Below, piece after piece: positions 1 to 11,709 of a stretch of 64,000 nt of DNA; position 1 is the stretch's first letter; each line of letters begins with the position of its first letter. The notes under the pieces were generated by a model that made no database searches, was not told the DNA's origin, and saw only the letters and a program-made list of their open reading frames with translations. The position numbers and the translations under genes were made by a program. Origin of the DNA: Mauremys mutica (taxonomy: Eukaryota; Chordata; Testudines; Geoemydidae); contig NC_059072.1 of NCBI RefSeq assembly GCF_020497125.1, forward strand, positions 273,650,045-273,714,044, written 5' to 3'.

Positions 1-2154
1 TTACGGTCCCCTTTGGAATCTCCTGTGAAAAGGATCAATGAAATGTGGAATATGAATGTTTTTATATCTCAAATATTGTTGACTTTTCAAAGGAAGCTTC
101 AACAATAGGATAAGTGAATCCATCAGAAATGTACTATTTTTAATCGCTTTACCTACATATCATGGTGACTGCTACTTTATGAATTCCATACAGATAAAAT
201 AAGTTGTTTGAATATATATTTCTCTAAAATTCTTCCATTTCAGGATATTACTATCAAATGAAGCGGGTTCTCAGTGCCCTTGCATCTCATAGTCTATCAG
301 AAAGTGTCAATATTGCAAAATACCACTCATAGAGTAATTTTTGAAAAAAATGTTTCATATCAGCATACACTGAATATGAGACTTATCTCCATGTTTCCAA
401 TCTTCTGCATATTTTTCTCCCTGCATCTCTTTTCCATCTTTTTTCATTAATATCTATTTTTTTTCAGTATAAAGTTCAAACTAGATAAAGCTTTCTTTAT
501 ACTCATATCTGTATCAATATATTTTTCTGTTACTGATAGATCTTTATTTAATGGTGACAGTTTTTGCTTTCTAAATATTGTAAACATTGAAAATCTTGGA
601 AACTATTGTGAATATTGAAAATCTTGGGTTCAAAATCTAATAAACTTTCATTTCTGATTAGGTGAGTGGATAAACACCTGCTTTTCACAGGTTGTCAGAG
701 TTCCTATTTACAAACCTAGAATGCAAAATTTATTTTCCTGTCTTGAGGACAGGAGACATGGAAACAAATTTAGAACTAGATTCTTCCACTGTTACCCAGG
801 TTGATTTAAATAGGATTTCTTGTGGAGAAAGATGCTACTCAGATATAAGAGTCTGGTCTATTGAATTCTGAGTGATTTTACCCACTTAAATATGGAGAGA
901 TAAGTGAAAAAGCACCTGAGGATTTGACTCATATTAACATTAATAAGGTGATGGTAGTCAAATATTGGCCTACATTGTACTATTTTCTGACACAAATCTA
1001 TTTCTTCAGCTTTACACCTCTAGAATGTCAATTGTCATTCAGTGCTACTCTGTATTAAGCTCTGCCTAATGAATAGTTGTTTTACAGGCTTAGTAATAAT
1101 TGCCAAATAGAGAGCACAAGTCCACTTGATTTAGTGACCCAATAAGCAGTTCCTATATTTTATGATTTTGTTATTTTTTTGGACATCTTTCAAAAATTTG
1201 CTTGGTATTTCTATAAGGATCGCTTGATATGGGAGAAAAAATCTATTAGTAAATTCATGATGATTGTAGCCCTCCCCTTCCTGACTATAGTTTATTTGGT
1301 GACTTTTCATGCACATGTTGCAATATTTATTTGTTTGTCTATGGAAGATCACTAACCTAGTTATAATTGTTTAACTCAACTTTGTTTTCTTTTTTACATA
1401 ATTGAGAAAGTATGAAGTGCAAAAAAGCTGTTACATCCTGTCAAAATTTCTTTAAACTCGTGGTGCAAGTTCTCCTCCAGCATTATGGCCCCTTTGGACT
1501 GGTAGATCAGTGCAAAGGAACTGTAAAGCCAGTGGATGAACTTATTGGCAAGAATTCTCCAGCATCAACTTAAATTTTGCCTAATTCCAATTTCTTTCTC
1601 AATGCCATGTGCATGTACATATCTGATTTGTGTGCACACATCAGGTATAATGAACATAAGTTAGGCACTTGCTAATGTATGCAGGCTAATACACATGCCT
1701 AGATATATAAGATGTCCCTCTAAAACCTATTGCTATCCCAATACACCGGGATATTGCAATATTTCCATTTTTTATTTTTATTGCAATAGTTTTATTTTTT
1801 AACAGCTTTAAATCAGTCTCTAGGTTTGGAAATTTAAGAAAGAAGAAATGCAAGGAAGTCACTGCATAATTGCGATCTTCTTACTATCAGTGTTCTTAAA
1901 ATATTGCCTATATTATCAAAACACAGAAGAAATACAAATTAGAACTTTTATGGCTCTTGAAAAAACTGATTTATTATTCAAGTATATGTAGATAAGGGTT
2001 AATTAAGTCTTTGTTTAAGATGCACAAATAAGATATTAAATCATTTTGGAAAATAGGTGCACACCTGAAATAAGCACTTCTGTGCATAGATGTATGACTC
2101 ATCATATTCAGATTCATAAAAAGAAAATGATTTCATTATAACACTGATAATATT
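1..2154. other. AT-rich intergenic DNA, nothing recognised
   Basis: No reading frame resembling a known protein and no repeat I can name. The ORFs here are short, AT-driven and lack domain-like composition. It may contain diverged old repeats that only a library search would show. Confidence 0.6.
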
Positions 2155-3334
2155 CATGGATTCAGAGATTCAGAGATTCACAGGCCAGAAGGGACCATTG
2201 TGATCATCTAGTCTGACCTTCTGCATAATGTAGGTTATAGAACTTCCTCAAAATAATTGCTAGAACATATCTTTTTAGGTAATAAAACAAAACAAAACAT
2301 TCAGTCTTGATTTAAAAATTGTCAGTGATGATGAATCCACCACAATCCTTGGTAAATTGTTTCACTGGTTAATTAACCTCATTGTTGAAAATGTATGCCT
2401 TATTTCCATTCTGAATTTGTCTAGCTTCAGATTCCAGCTACTGCGTTGTGCTGTACTTTTCTCTGCTAGACTGAAGAGCTCATTATTAATTTTTTTCCCC
2501 AAGTTGGTATTTAAAGACTGTAATCAAGGCACCCTTTAACCTTCTCTTTGCTAGACTCAGAGAGATCAGTCCAATTAGTTTATCAATATAAGGCATGTTT
2601 TCTAAGCCTTTCATCATTTTTATGGCTCTTCTCTGAACCCTCTCCAATGTATCAATATTCTTTTTGAACATTCTTTTTTTGTATATGAGAAGTGGACACA
2701 GTATTCCAGCAGCAGTCAGACCAATGCCAAATATAACCTGTCTACTCCTACTTAAGATTCCCCTGTTTACAGAAGCAAGGATTGCATTAGCCCTTTGGGG
2801 CACAGTGACACACTGGGAGTTCATGTTCAGCTGATTATCCATCACTACCCCCAGATCTTTTTTCTAAGCTATTTCTCACCATGGTGTAAGTGTGGCCTAC
2901 ATCCCTTATTTCTAAATGTGTACACTTGCATTTAATCATATTAAAATACATATTATTTGCTTGTTCCCAGCTTTCCAACCTTCCAGATCTGTATCAGAAA
3001 CATGTTGTTTTCATTACTTAACGCTCCCCTCCAAATCATGTAATCAGCAAACTTTATCAGTGATGATTTTGTGATTTCTTCCAGGTCATTAATAAAAATG
3101 TTAAATAGGACAGGGCTTAGAACTGATCCCCATGGTACCTCACTAGAAACATCGCCATTCCATGGTGATTCCCTGTTCACAATTACATTTGACACCTATA
3201 AGTTAGCCAGTTTTTAATCCATTTAATGTGTGTTAATTTTAATCAAAATATCATTGCTACCAAGTCAAATCCCTATAAAAGTCTAAGTATTTTTACATCA
3301 ACCCTATTACCTTTATCAACCAAACTAATAATCT

Positions 3335-3336
<2 letters not shown>

Positions 3337-3405
<69 letters not shown>
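3337..3405. repeat. (ATCT)n microsatellite
   Basis: About 17 uninterrupted copies of the tetranucleotide, inside the CR1 copy. It is a probable length-variable locus. Confidence 0.97.
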
Positions 3406-3829
3406 ATGTAAAATCAACATGGCACACATTAAATTTAGTTAGTTTGACAGGTTCTGTTTTTTCCATAAATCTATGTTGATTGGCATTAATTATATTATCT
3501 TCTTTTAATTCTTTATTAACTGAATCCCATATGAACCTCTCTGTTATCTTGCCCAGGATAGATGTCAGACTGACAGGCCTATACTTACAAGGTCATCATG
3601 TTTACCCTTTTAAAATTTTGGCACAATGTTATCTTTCTTCCCATCTTCTGGAACTTCCCCAGTGTTCCAAGAATTATTAAAATTGAACTTTAATATTCCA
3701 GACAGCTCTTTCAAAATTCCTGGATGCAAGTTATCCAGACCTGCTGATTTAAAAATGTCTAACTTTAGCAGGTGCTGTTTAACAAGTTCCAGAGATACTA
3801 GTGGAATGCAAAGAATGTTATCATATGAT

Positions 3830-4047
3830 GTCAAGTATCAGAGGGGTAGCCGTGTTAGTCTGGTTCTGTAGAAGCAGCAAAGAATCCTGTGGCACCTTAT
3901 AGACTAACAGACGTTTTGCAGCATGAGCTTTCGTGGGTGAATACCCACTTCTTCTTCTTGCATCTGAAGAAGTGGGTATTCACCCACGAAAGCTCATGCT
4001 GCAAAACGTCTGTTAGTCTATAAGGTGCCACAGGATTCTTTGCTGCT
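3830..4047 (+). mobile_element. SINE-like element with snap-back 3' palindrome
   Basis: The head begins near 3836 (tatcagaggggtagccgtg), followed by a body that ends in a small hairpin (gtgggtgaatacccac). After an 11-base spacer the body is repeated in perfect inverted orientation: arms 3874-3954 and 3966-4046, 81 of 81 bases complementary. The inverted arm lacks the head. The whole unit is flanked by a 12-bp direct repeat (ttatcatatgat at 3818-3829 and 4048-4059), so it entered the CR1 copy as one unit. The body is a repeat I associate with turtle genomes; its classification as a SINE is an inference. The same architecture recurs at 51149-51327. Confidence 0.8.
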
Positions 4048-4110
4048 TTATCATATGATATGACTACATCATCTGTTTTTTTCCAGCCAAATAAGAACTC
4101 ACTACCATTG

Positions 4111-6030
4111 CTGAGTTATCATTCTGGGAGTAGGAAGGGTGGTATTTGAATGGGAAAATGATACTACCAGATTCTTAGAGGGTTCTGTGCTCACTTGTAT
4201 TACTCTTTGTCCTTTTGTGTAGAATTTCTCAAATTACTTACATGAGTTTCAGGAAAGCTTCTTTTCTGCTCATTTTTCACATCTAAAAGACTTTTGACTT
4301 GGTGCCTAGAAAGCAATTTAGCAAGCAATTTAGTTTTTGAAGGAAGTACTAACGCTATCCTAGGGCTTTTGTTCTCAAGAACAGAAACAGCCCAAGTGGA
4401 AGACTGTCAAATATATTTTTGAAAGACACTTTTCAAGATATTTAAAGGAAAAATGGCAGTGTTACACTGTGTGTGTTTGTGTGTGTGTATAGCAGAAGCT
4501 CCATCAATATGCTGTTGATCACATGTCAGGAGAGAGGAGGAATTTCTCAGTCAAGCTAACCTGCCAAATCCCCAAAAGAGGAAAAGCTCTTTAGGATGAG
4601 AAATATATGCAAAACTGCTAGCAAACTAAGAATTCTAAGTGGAAAGTTTTGACAAATGAGCATTTTCAGAAGAAAAAAAAATGTGTTGAAAAATTCCCAA
4701 CCAGCTCCAAATGTATGTGGTTCCTCACCAAAGAGGGATTTCTACTAGGAAATCGGTACTGGAAGTTCAGGTAAAAATACTTTATTCAGGAAAGATGGAT
4801 TTTATAGATAATTAGACTGAGTCTCCACTATAATGAAACTGTCCTGTGGCAACCTAACTTCACAGAAGTAATTTGAGTTACACCAGCATGAAACTGGTGT
4901 GTGAAAGTGGAAATTCATGCCTGTAATGACAGATTAGGTGGTTTGGTTCATTTGAATTACTTTTGTGGTTTAGCTGTATCCATCAGGCTTTTCCCCATAT
5001 TGAATAACACATTTAAATACAAAATCTAAATACATCATAAGACACCAACTTCAATGGTGATAGTGGTCTTCTTCCCTATTTGGACATATTCAAAGTCATT
5101 TGTATTAAGTAGTAATGAATAAGCTCTAAAAGATTGAGTATGATCTGGTTTTGAAGATAGGAATAGGTCTAATTGGGAAGGGTGAAATGAGCTTTACAAA
5201 TAATATAAACCCAAGACTTACTAAACTTTTTTTTCAAGCAAATAGCTTTGAGCATATGTCTACTTCTGGCAGTTCCTAATAGGGTTTTTATACAGTAGTC
5301 TCATGGTAATTGAGGATGTTCCTGGATCTGGACATAGCAATAGGTGGAAGTGACCTTTTAACCCAAACATCTAGCTAATCAACTAATACTGCCTGCCCAA
5401 AGGAGAAAACTGTCTGCAAAATCTAACAGACAGAATTATTCTTATCAAAGCCTTGAACAAAACTATCTTAGCCTTTTGATGCTGGTAAAGCCAAGGATAA
5501 TGAGAAAAAATAGATGTGTTTAGCTAGGTTTATTCCACTTTTGTAAATGGATCCAAAGTCGAGTAGTCCCCCGCTGCTGCTGCTGCTGCTAGTTAGTACT
5601 GAACATTGTTGTGACTTCTTTCTGGCCTATGAAGAGACCACAAATTTATCACAACAGGAAAACTAATACAATAAAAATCTGGCTGGAAAATGGTATCGGT
5701 CTGAAATTTAAATATACAGGCAAGATTAAGATTTGGTAACAGGCCAAAAGATCAATAAAGCAAATAGCTGGCAGGCCCTTACTCAGCCTGAAGTAAAATA
5801 GAAAACAGCACTATGGCTAACTATGGGCTAAATGGGGGAATGATATTCCAGGGCAGTAGTAGATGTGGTTGGGTCTAGAGCTCTTGCACGCTCAAAGCAG
5901 TAATAAGAAGCTTTTCCAAGACAACAACAGATCCCAAGTTGATGCACATGGATAACCTGATTAACAGCAAGAGAAATTATATTTATGCACCAGTGGAAGA
6001 ATAAAAGTGATTGTTGTTCTGCTTCTTCAG
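4111..6030. other. Intergenic DNA, nothing recognised
   Basis: No convincing coding frame. It contains a short (CTG)n run at about 5573-5591 and a (GT)-rich stretch near 4470. No repeat family is named with confidence. Confidence 0.55.
5573..5591. repeat. (CTG)n short trinucleotide run
   Basis: Six consecutive CTG/GCT units between single-copy sequences. It is not in a recognisable coding frame. Confidence 0.9.
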
Positions 6031-6130
6031 AGTAGGAGCCCCAGTCAAGAATCAGGACCCTGTTGTGCTGGGCACTGTACAAACATGTAAATAAGAAGCC
6101 AGTCCTTGTTCTAAAGAGCTCTCAGTCTGT
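6031..6130 (-). repeat. MIR/CORE-like ancient SINE fragment
   Basis: The string ggagccccagtc, then gtgctgggcactgtacaaac, then aagagctctcagtctg matches a dispersed amniote repeat, seen again (opposite strand) at 29400-29456 and more fully at 63393-63600. In that last copy it joins an A+T-rich 'tattattaaccccagttt' tail like that of MIR. Orientation and family name are inferred from that resemblance. Confidence 0.55.
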
Positions 6131-6337
6131 ATGCCAGACAAGATGCAGCAGGTGGATGAAACAGACAGATGGATAGGTTGGGAGGATGAGGGAACAATAA
6201 AGTGAATAGAATAGTGCAGAAAGCAGAACTCACATCTCACTGTTTGCCTAACCAATGTTAGATGGCAGGCATTTGTAGGCATCGTGCAAGAGAAAGGTTA
6301 AGGAGGGAATTAAAAGTGGCAGCTTTATCACTACAAG

Positions 6338-7167
6338 GATGTAAAAAAATTGGAAAGAGTCCAGTGGAGGGCAACAAAAATTATTAGGGGGCTGGAGCAC
6401 ATGACTTATGAGACAAGGCTGAGGGAACTGGGATTGTTTAGTCTGCAGAAGAGAAGAATGAGGGGGGATTTGATAGCTGCTTTCAACTACCTGAAAGGGG
6501 GTTACAAAGAAGATGGATCTAGACTGTTCTCAGTGGTACCGGATAACAGAACAAGGAGTAATCAGGGCCGGATCCAGGCACCAGCATTCCAAGCTGGTGC
6601 TTGGGGCGGCATTCTGCAAGGGGCGGCAGTCCCTGTTGTTTTGCCCCCAAGCAGTGCGCCGAATTGCTGCCACGGACAGTGGGGGCAGTCCATGCACCTT
6701 TAGGGCGGCAGGCGCGTTTCCGCGGTGGTGGCAATTTGGCGGCAGCTTATATGTTTAGCTGTCCGCGGCGGCTTCAGCTAAACATAGAAGCTGCCGCCAA
6801 ATTGCCGCCACTGCAGAAACGCACCTGCTGCCCTAACGGCACACGGACTGCCCCGCCATCTGCGGTGGCAATTTGGGGTGCTGCTTGGGGCAGCGAAAAC
6901 TGTAGAGGCGGCCCTGGGAGTAATGGTCTGAAGTTGCAGTGGGGGAGGTTTAGGTTGGATATTAGGAAAACTTTTTCGCTAGGAGGGTGGTGAAGCACTG
7001 GAATGGGTTACCTAGGGAGGTGGTGGAATCTCCTTCCTTAGAGATTTTTAAGGCCAGGCTTGACAAAGCCCTGGCAGGGATGATTTAATTGAGGATTGGT
7101 CCTGCTTTGAGCAGGGAATTGGACTAGATGATCTCTTGAGTTCCTTTCATCTCATTCTATTATTCTA
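6338..7167 (+). mobile_element. CR1 LINE 3' portion, plus strand, interrupted by a hAT
   Basis: The frame from 6350 reads LERVQWRATKIIRGLEHM, then [17 protein letters not shown] and DGSRLFSVV, the conserved C-terminal region of CR1 reverse transcriptase. After the inserted element at 6563-6916 the same reading continues ([15 protein letters not shown]), followed by the 3' untranslated part and a tail of 'tctattattctatg' repeats ending near 7167. It is 5' truncated, as usual for CR1. It is closely similar to the minus-strand copies at 22560-22919 and 55188-55905. Confidence 0.93.
6563..6916. mobile_element. Non-autonomous hAT element, long foldback
   Basis: The ends are cagggccg... and its inverted counterpart, flanked by a perfect 8-bp duplication (ggagtaat at 6555-6562 and 6917-6924), the hAT signature. 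No transposase is present. The interior folds back on itself: arms about 6645-6760 and 6776-6896, with the inner 47-bp pair (6714-6760 with 6776-6822) differing at about four positions. The insertion splits the CR1 reading between SN and GLKL, so removing it and one duplication restores the CR1 sequence. It is GC-rich and rich in CpG compared with its neighbours. Confidence 0.93.
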
Positions 7168-7754
7168 TGTATTTTGACACAGAGCTTTTTTCCCATACAG
7201 AGAGAGTAGCATAGGAGATAGCACAGAGATGCTTGAGGGAGTAGTGGACCAATAGCTGACTGAGACTGATATCATTAGCAGGGAGGCAATGGCTTATTAA
7301 GCTAATAGATCTGATAGAGTGGGGCTAAGCAGTAAAGTTCTAAAAGTTTTTTCTCCTCTTGATTTCAACAACAAACAGTACATTATTACTTTTTTAGAGC
7401 AACATGCACACACAAGCATTGATGTAGGATGATTTTGGCCTTAAAAAAGAGGAAAAAAGCTATTATTGAAAGGCAACCTTACTTAGTAAGGTTCAGTCAG
7501 CACTGATATATACAGATTAACTGACAGAAAATGCAAATTACACTAATAACTACCAATTGTATTGATTAATGAGATGATTGGTGGATGGCAGATGGAGATT
7601 AGAGTGCTGTGCTATACTTCTTTTGGGAATAATCCTGAAATGGCAGGAGGTGAGGTAATAATGTTGAAATTATATACTTATACTTCTGTAAGCATTTGAC
7701 TTTGTACTAGACATTTTGAAAAAAAACCACAAAAACCAGAGATATAAAATTAAT
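7168..7754. other. Intergenic DNA, nothing recognised
   Basis: Spacer between two plus-strand CR1 copies. No coding frame or recognisable repeat. Confidence 0.55.
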
Positions 7755-8611
7755 GTGGCACACATTTAATGGATTAAAAACTGGCTAACTGGCAGGTCTG
7801 AAAATGTAACTGTAAATGGGGAATTGCTATCAGACAGGTGTGTTCCCAGTGTGGTCCAGCAGCAATGGGTTCTTGACCCTGTTTTACATTTTTATCAATG
7901 AACTGGAAGAACACATACAATCATAACTGATAAAGTTTGTCACAAATTGGAGGAGTGGTAAATAATGAAGAGGACAGGTTACTGATACAGAGTGATCTGG
8001 ATCATTTAGTAAACTTGGCACAAGCAAGCAATATGTGTTTTAATGAGGCTAAATGTAAATGTATATGTAGGGACAAAGACTGTAGGCCATACTTACAGGA
8101 TGGGGAACTCTAGTCTGTGAAGCAGTGACTCTGAAAAAGATTTAGGGATTATGATGGATAATCAGCTCAACATGAGCTCCCACTATGATGCTGTGGACAA
8201 AAGGTCTAGTGAGATCCTGTGATACATAAACAGGGGAATCTCAAGTAGGAGTATGAAGATTGTTTCACCTTTGTATTTGGCACTGGCGTGACCACTTCTA
8301 AAATATGGTGTCCAGTTCTGATGCTCACAATTCAAGAAGGCTGTTGATAAATTGGAGAGGGTTCAGCAAAGAGCCATAAAAATGATTAAAGGACAAGGAA
8401 AACATGGCTTATAGTGATGGACTCAAAGAGCTCAATCTATTAAACATAACAAAGAGCAGGTTAAAGAGTCACTTGATTGTAGTTTGTAAGTATCTACATG
8501 GGGAACATATATTTAATAATGGGCTCTTCAATCTAGCAGAGGAAGGTATAACATGATCCAATGGCTGGAAGTTGCAGGTAGACAAATTCAGCCTGGAAAT
8601 AAGGTATACAT

Positions 8612-9285
8612 CAGGGATGGGCAAACTATGGCCCGCGGGCCGGATCCGGCCCTTCAGCGCTTTGGATCCGGCCCGCGGGATTACCCCTGGTGGTGCTGCA
8701 GGCCCGGCGCTGCTCTCAGAAGCAGCCCCCGGGCCGGGAGGCAAAGGGCTCCATGTGTGCACGCAGAGCCCTCTGCCCCCCCCCAGGGGCCGCAGCACTT
8801 CCTGGAGTGGCGTGGGGACAGGGCAGGCATGCAGGGAGCCTGCCCTGGCCCTGGTGTGCGCCACTGCCACCCCGGAGCCACTTTAGGTAAGCGGCACCGG
8901 GCTGGAGCTCAAACCCCTCCTGCCCCCCGCCCCCCAACTTCCTGCCCTAAGCCCTCTGCCTGTACCTCGCACCCCTCCTGCACCCAACTCCCTGCCCTGA
9001 GCCCCTTTCTGCACTCCTGTGCATTCCAACCACCTGCCCTGAGCTCCCTGCTGCACCCTGCACCCCGTGCACCCCAACTCCCTGCCCTGAGCCCCATCCT
9101 GCACTCCGTACCCCTCCTGTACCCCAACCCCCTTCCCTGAGCCCCCTCTGCACCCCTTCTCTGCCCCAATCCCTTGTCCTGAGCCCCTTCCTCCACATCC
9201 CGCACTCCACCCCCCCTGCCCCGGCCCTGCATACAATTTCCTCACCCAGATGTGGCCCTCGCACCAAAAAGTTTGCCCACCCCTG
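8612..9285. mobile_element. Non-autonomous hAT element, GC-rich
   Basis: The 16-bp terminal inverted repeats (cagggatgggcaaact, and caggggtgggcaaact read inward from the other end) differ at one position. They are flanked by a perfect 8-bp duplication, gtatacat (8604-8611 and 9286-9293). The interior is very GC-rich and carries imperfect short tandem repeats built on 'ccctgagcccc' (about 8935-9190). The long open frames inside it on both strands come from this low-complexity composition and resemble no protein. No transposase is present. It sits inside a CR1 and is therefore younger than it. Confidence 0.93.
8935..9190. repeat. C-rich minisatellite inside hAT
   Basis: Imperfect repeats of roughly 30-35 bases containing cctgccctgagcccc and 'tgcac' motifs, all inside the hAT at 8612-9285. 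Confidence 0.75.
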
Positions 9286-9507
9286 GTATACATTTTTAAT
9301 GGTGAGAGTTATTAATTATCAGAACAATGTACCAAGTGTCATGGATTCTCCATCATTGACAATTTTCAAATCACTATTGGATGTCTTTTCTAAAAGATCT
9401 GGTTCTCAGAATTATTTTGGGGATGTTCTATGATCTGTGTTATAGAGGAGGTCAGAGTAGGTGATCGTCGTGTTCCCTTATGGCTTTGGAATCTATGAAT
9501 CTATAAG

Positions 9508-10795
9508 CACTGGTTAGGATAAATAAGTTCATTGTAACTACTCAGACACATACATTTACGCATGCATTTGCAGAATCAGGGTATTTTATTCTTTTACTAA
9601 AGAATTAACTAAAGTATCAGGATTAACTAAAGCCCTGGTAAAAGTTATGAAGTAGATGTAAAGGAACAAAAAGCCAAAGTGCTTGAACTCTATTACAGTG
9701 AAAGCTGTGGTTACCGGTTATGAAACAGATGCAGAAGAACAAAAGACTAGGCACTTGAAGTCACTCAGACAAGACCATGAAAGTACCTGCATAGCTAGAT
9801 AGAATCCTCACTATATTTTTAACATTCACAATCAAAGATAAGAGTTCTTAAAGGAAAATGGTGCAAAAATGTTAAGTACACTTAACTGTATAAGAATTCT
9901 TGGAAAAGCACTGAAGATATGAAACCAATAACTTTATAAAAATAAACAACTGAAATGTGACTGCCTACAGAGAGTTAGTATTGGAGTCATTTCAAAAGAT
10001 CTTCCTGATTGGCCCACCGGGAAGGGGTACTGTCTCAAGGCCAAACTCAATCATTGTGTAACTCCACATAAAGGCTGATTTTTCTCTTTTGTGAAACAAA
10101 CTGACCTTGTAGATGAAAGCTATAGTCTTGTACTATCTGTGGAGAGTCAGATCACTGTACATTATCTGATTTCAATAAATGTTTCAAACCTAAAAATAAA
10201 AAGATGAGAATTTTTTGAAGATACAACATTTGACATATGGGTAGATTTGTATTTTCCCTGACACTGTAGAAGTAATCGTCAAATACTGCTATAGCTTGCA
10301 ATATTAAAAATAAATTTATTCCACCACAAGATGACTTAATGTCCAAAATAATTGTCCAATAAGTAACAAATCTGTTGAAACAGAAGAAATGGACCTCCTC
10401 ACATATGTTTTATTTTTCCCCAGAAAATCTGCCCCCCCCCATTTTGTACCACAAGCAATACACATTTAACAGCTTTTTGGAAGACATACCTTTATTCCCA
10501 TTATTAATTATGTTATCAATATTTCTGTTTGGAATCAATATTAATCCTCACCAATAGGTGTTCATATCTTCATAGTGGCACCACTTCTGGATTAGGACAT
10601 TCACTCAGATTCCCCATATAATACTCAGTTTCTGCTACTCAGTTGGTGCCACTGAGAAGATTTAACATGGAAATGGTGAGTAGAGAATACCCTTTGCAGA
10701 GGTCTCCTTCAGGGGTAAAGTTGGCAAGATGCAAGGCACTGCAGAGTAGAGCTCCTTTGCTCCCATTCTCCACTGGTGGATGGTGACACATAGGA
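9508..10795. other. Intergenic DNA with a diverged local repeat
   Basis: No gene recognised. Two diverged copies of a roughly 45-base phrase occur around 9640-9685 and 9718-9765 (sharing 'ggttatgaa', 'agatg' and 'gaacaaa'), suggesting an old tandem duplication. There is a short poly-C run near 10431. Confidence 0.5.
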
Positions 10796-11323
10796 TATGT
10801 CTACACACACAAAATGTATACAAGGGCTAGTCTTCCTGAACTAGTTTGAATCTGGTGAGTGCAGATAACAATAGCAGTGAAGACAGTGCAGCATGAGCTT
10901 CAGGGCAGGCTCATGAGCCAAATATGTACCTGGGATCTGTGCTGGCAGAGCCAGCTCCAGGCACCAGCCCAGCAAGCAGGTGCTTGGGGCGGCCAACAGA
11001 GAGGGGTGGCACATCCGGTTCTTCGGCGGCAATTCGGCGGTGAGTCCCTCACTCCCTCTCTGAGCGAAGGACCAGATGCTGAATTGCCGCCAAAGACTGA
11101 AGCGGCGGCGGTAGAGCTGCTGCAGATCGCGATCGTGGGGTTGTTGTTTTTTTTTTCTGATTGGAGCGGCAAAAACCCTGGAGCCAGCCCTGTGTGCTGG
11201 GCTTGTAGTGCCTATGCTGAAGACATGCTGCAGTGTCTTCACTGCTGTCGTTACCCACTCTAGCTTGATTCAAGCTAGCTCGGGTAGGCTAGCCCATGCA
11301 CATGTTTTGCTGTGCAGATGTAC
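10796..11323. mobile_element. Foldback MITE interrupted by a hAT
   Basis: The termini are related inverted repeats (tatgtctacacacacaaaat against gtacatctgcacagcaaaac). Inside, an arm with aatagcagtgaagac near 10870 is answered by its complement near 11230 (gtcttcactgctgtcg). The hAT at 10946-11192 lies in the loop. A related foldback occurs at 26585-26800. The superfamily is not settled by what I can see. Confidence 0.65.
10946..11192. mobile_element. Short non-autonomous hAT element
   Basis: Ends cagagccagctccagg and, inward from the right, cagggctggctccagg. These are flanked by a perfect 8-bp duplication, tgtgctgg (10938-10945 and 11193-11200). Terminal sequences resemble those of the element at 6563-6916, so this is a relative in the same broad family. 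No coding capacity. Confidence 0.9.
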
Positions 11324-11494
11324 AGATAAATTAGAGCAGCTCCATAGCTTCACTAATTCTGGGATCAGGCTAGTGCTGAATCACGGGACTGTAACCCAAA
11401 ACCATCCGCCTCTATTCTGTGTCAGCTGGATATTGGATGCAGGGGAGAATTTGAGTCTGTTTGTGTCCAAGGATATTTATTTTTCTAAGGAGGC

Positions 11495-11667
11495 TCTAAC
11501 TGCTCGTCCTGCGCCGCTTCCAGCAGCTCCCATTGGCCCGGAGCAGCGATCCGTGGCCAGTGGGAACTGCGATCGGCCAGACCTGCGGACGGTGCAGGTA
11601 AACAAAACAGGCCAGCCTGCCAGGGACTTTCCCTACACAAGTGGTGACCCCTGTTTGAGAAACCCTG
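11495..11667. mobile_element. Truncated hAT foldback MITE, right half
   Basis: Carries the 'cccattggcc', 'gcaggtaaacaaa' and 'ctgccaggg' phrases of the foldback MITE family, but ends in gtttgagaaaccctg rather than gttgccgacccctg. It therefore belongs to a sister subfamily. The left half is missing. Confidence 0.75.
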
Positions 11668-11709
11668 CATTAACATAAAGATGCTTCTAATATTAACTAT
11701 GGATATAAC

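Larger units (their letters stand above)
2155..4110 (-). mobile_element. CR1 LINE, decayed, minus strand
   Basis: Minus-strand frames at 3834-3610, 3195-2953 and 2845-2486 read, in order, as parts of a CR1 reverse transcriptase. The first carries the KSAGLDNLHPGILKEL-type finger segment and GEVPEDGKK. The second has VPWGSVLSPVLFNIFINDLE followed by KFADY, so the polymerase motif FADD is damaged. The third has the C-terminal [16 protein letters not shown] segment. The 3' end lies near 2155, where short 'gattcaga' repeats occur, as expected for the CR1 tail read on the opposite strand. Several frameshifts separate the pieces, so this copy is dead. A tetranucleotide array (3337-3405) expanded inside it, and a palindromic SINE-like element is inserted at 3830-4047. 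The upstream limit beyond 4060 is a guess. Confidence 0.88.
7755..9507 (+). mobile_element. CR1 LINE, decayed, plus strand, interrupted by a hAT
   Basis: Starts near 'tggcacacatttaatgg' and covers the polymerase region (the stretch near 7880-7910 matches LFYIFINELEE with frameshifts), the thumb region around 8155-8470 and the 3' untranslated region. It ends in 'tctatgaatctata' repeats at 9507. Many stops and frameshifts make it a fossil. A 674-bp hAT is inserted at 8612-9285; the CR1 text resumes exactly after the 8-bp duplication. Confidence 0.87.

Noticed and set aside
6601..6998. Open frames of 74-130 codons on both strands
   Set aside because: They result from the GC-rich palindromic interior of the hAT at 6563-6916.
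8553..9293. Several long open frames on both strands (up to 195 codons)
   Set aside because: They lie in the GC-rich, tandemly repetitive interior of a hAT; the composition is low-complexity Pro/Ala/Gly/Ser and no frame resembles a protein.
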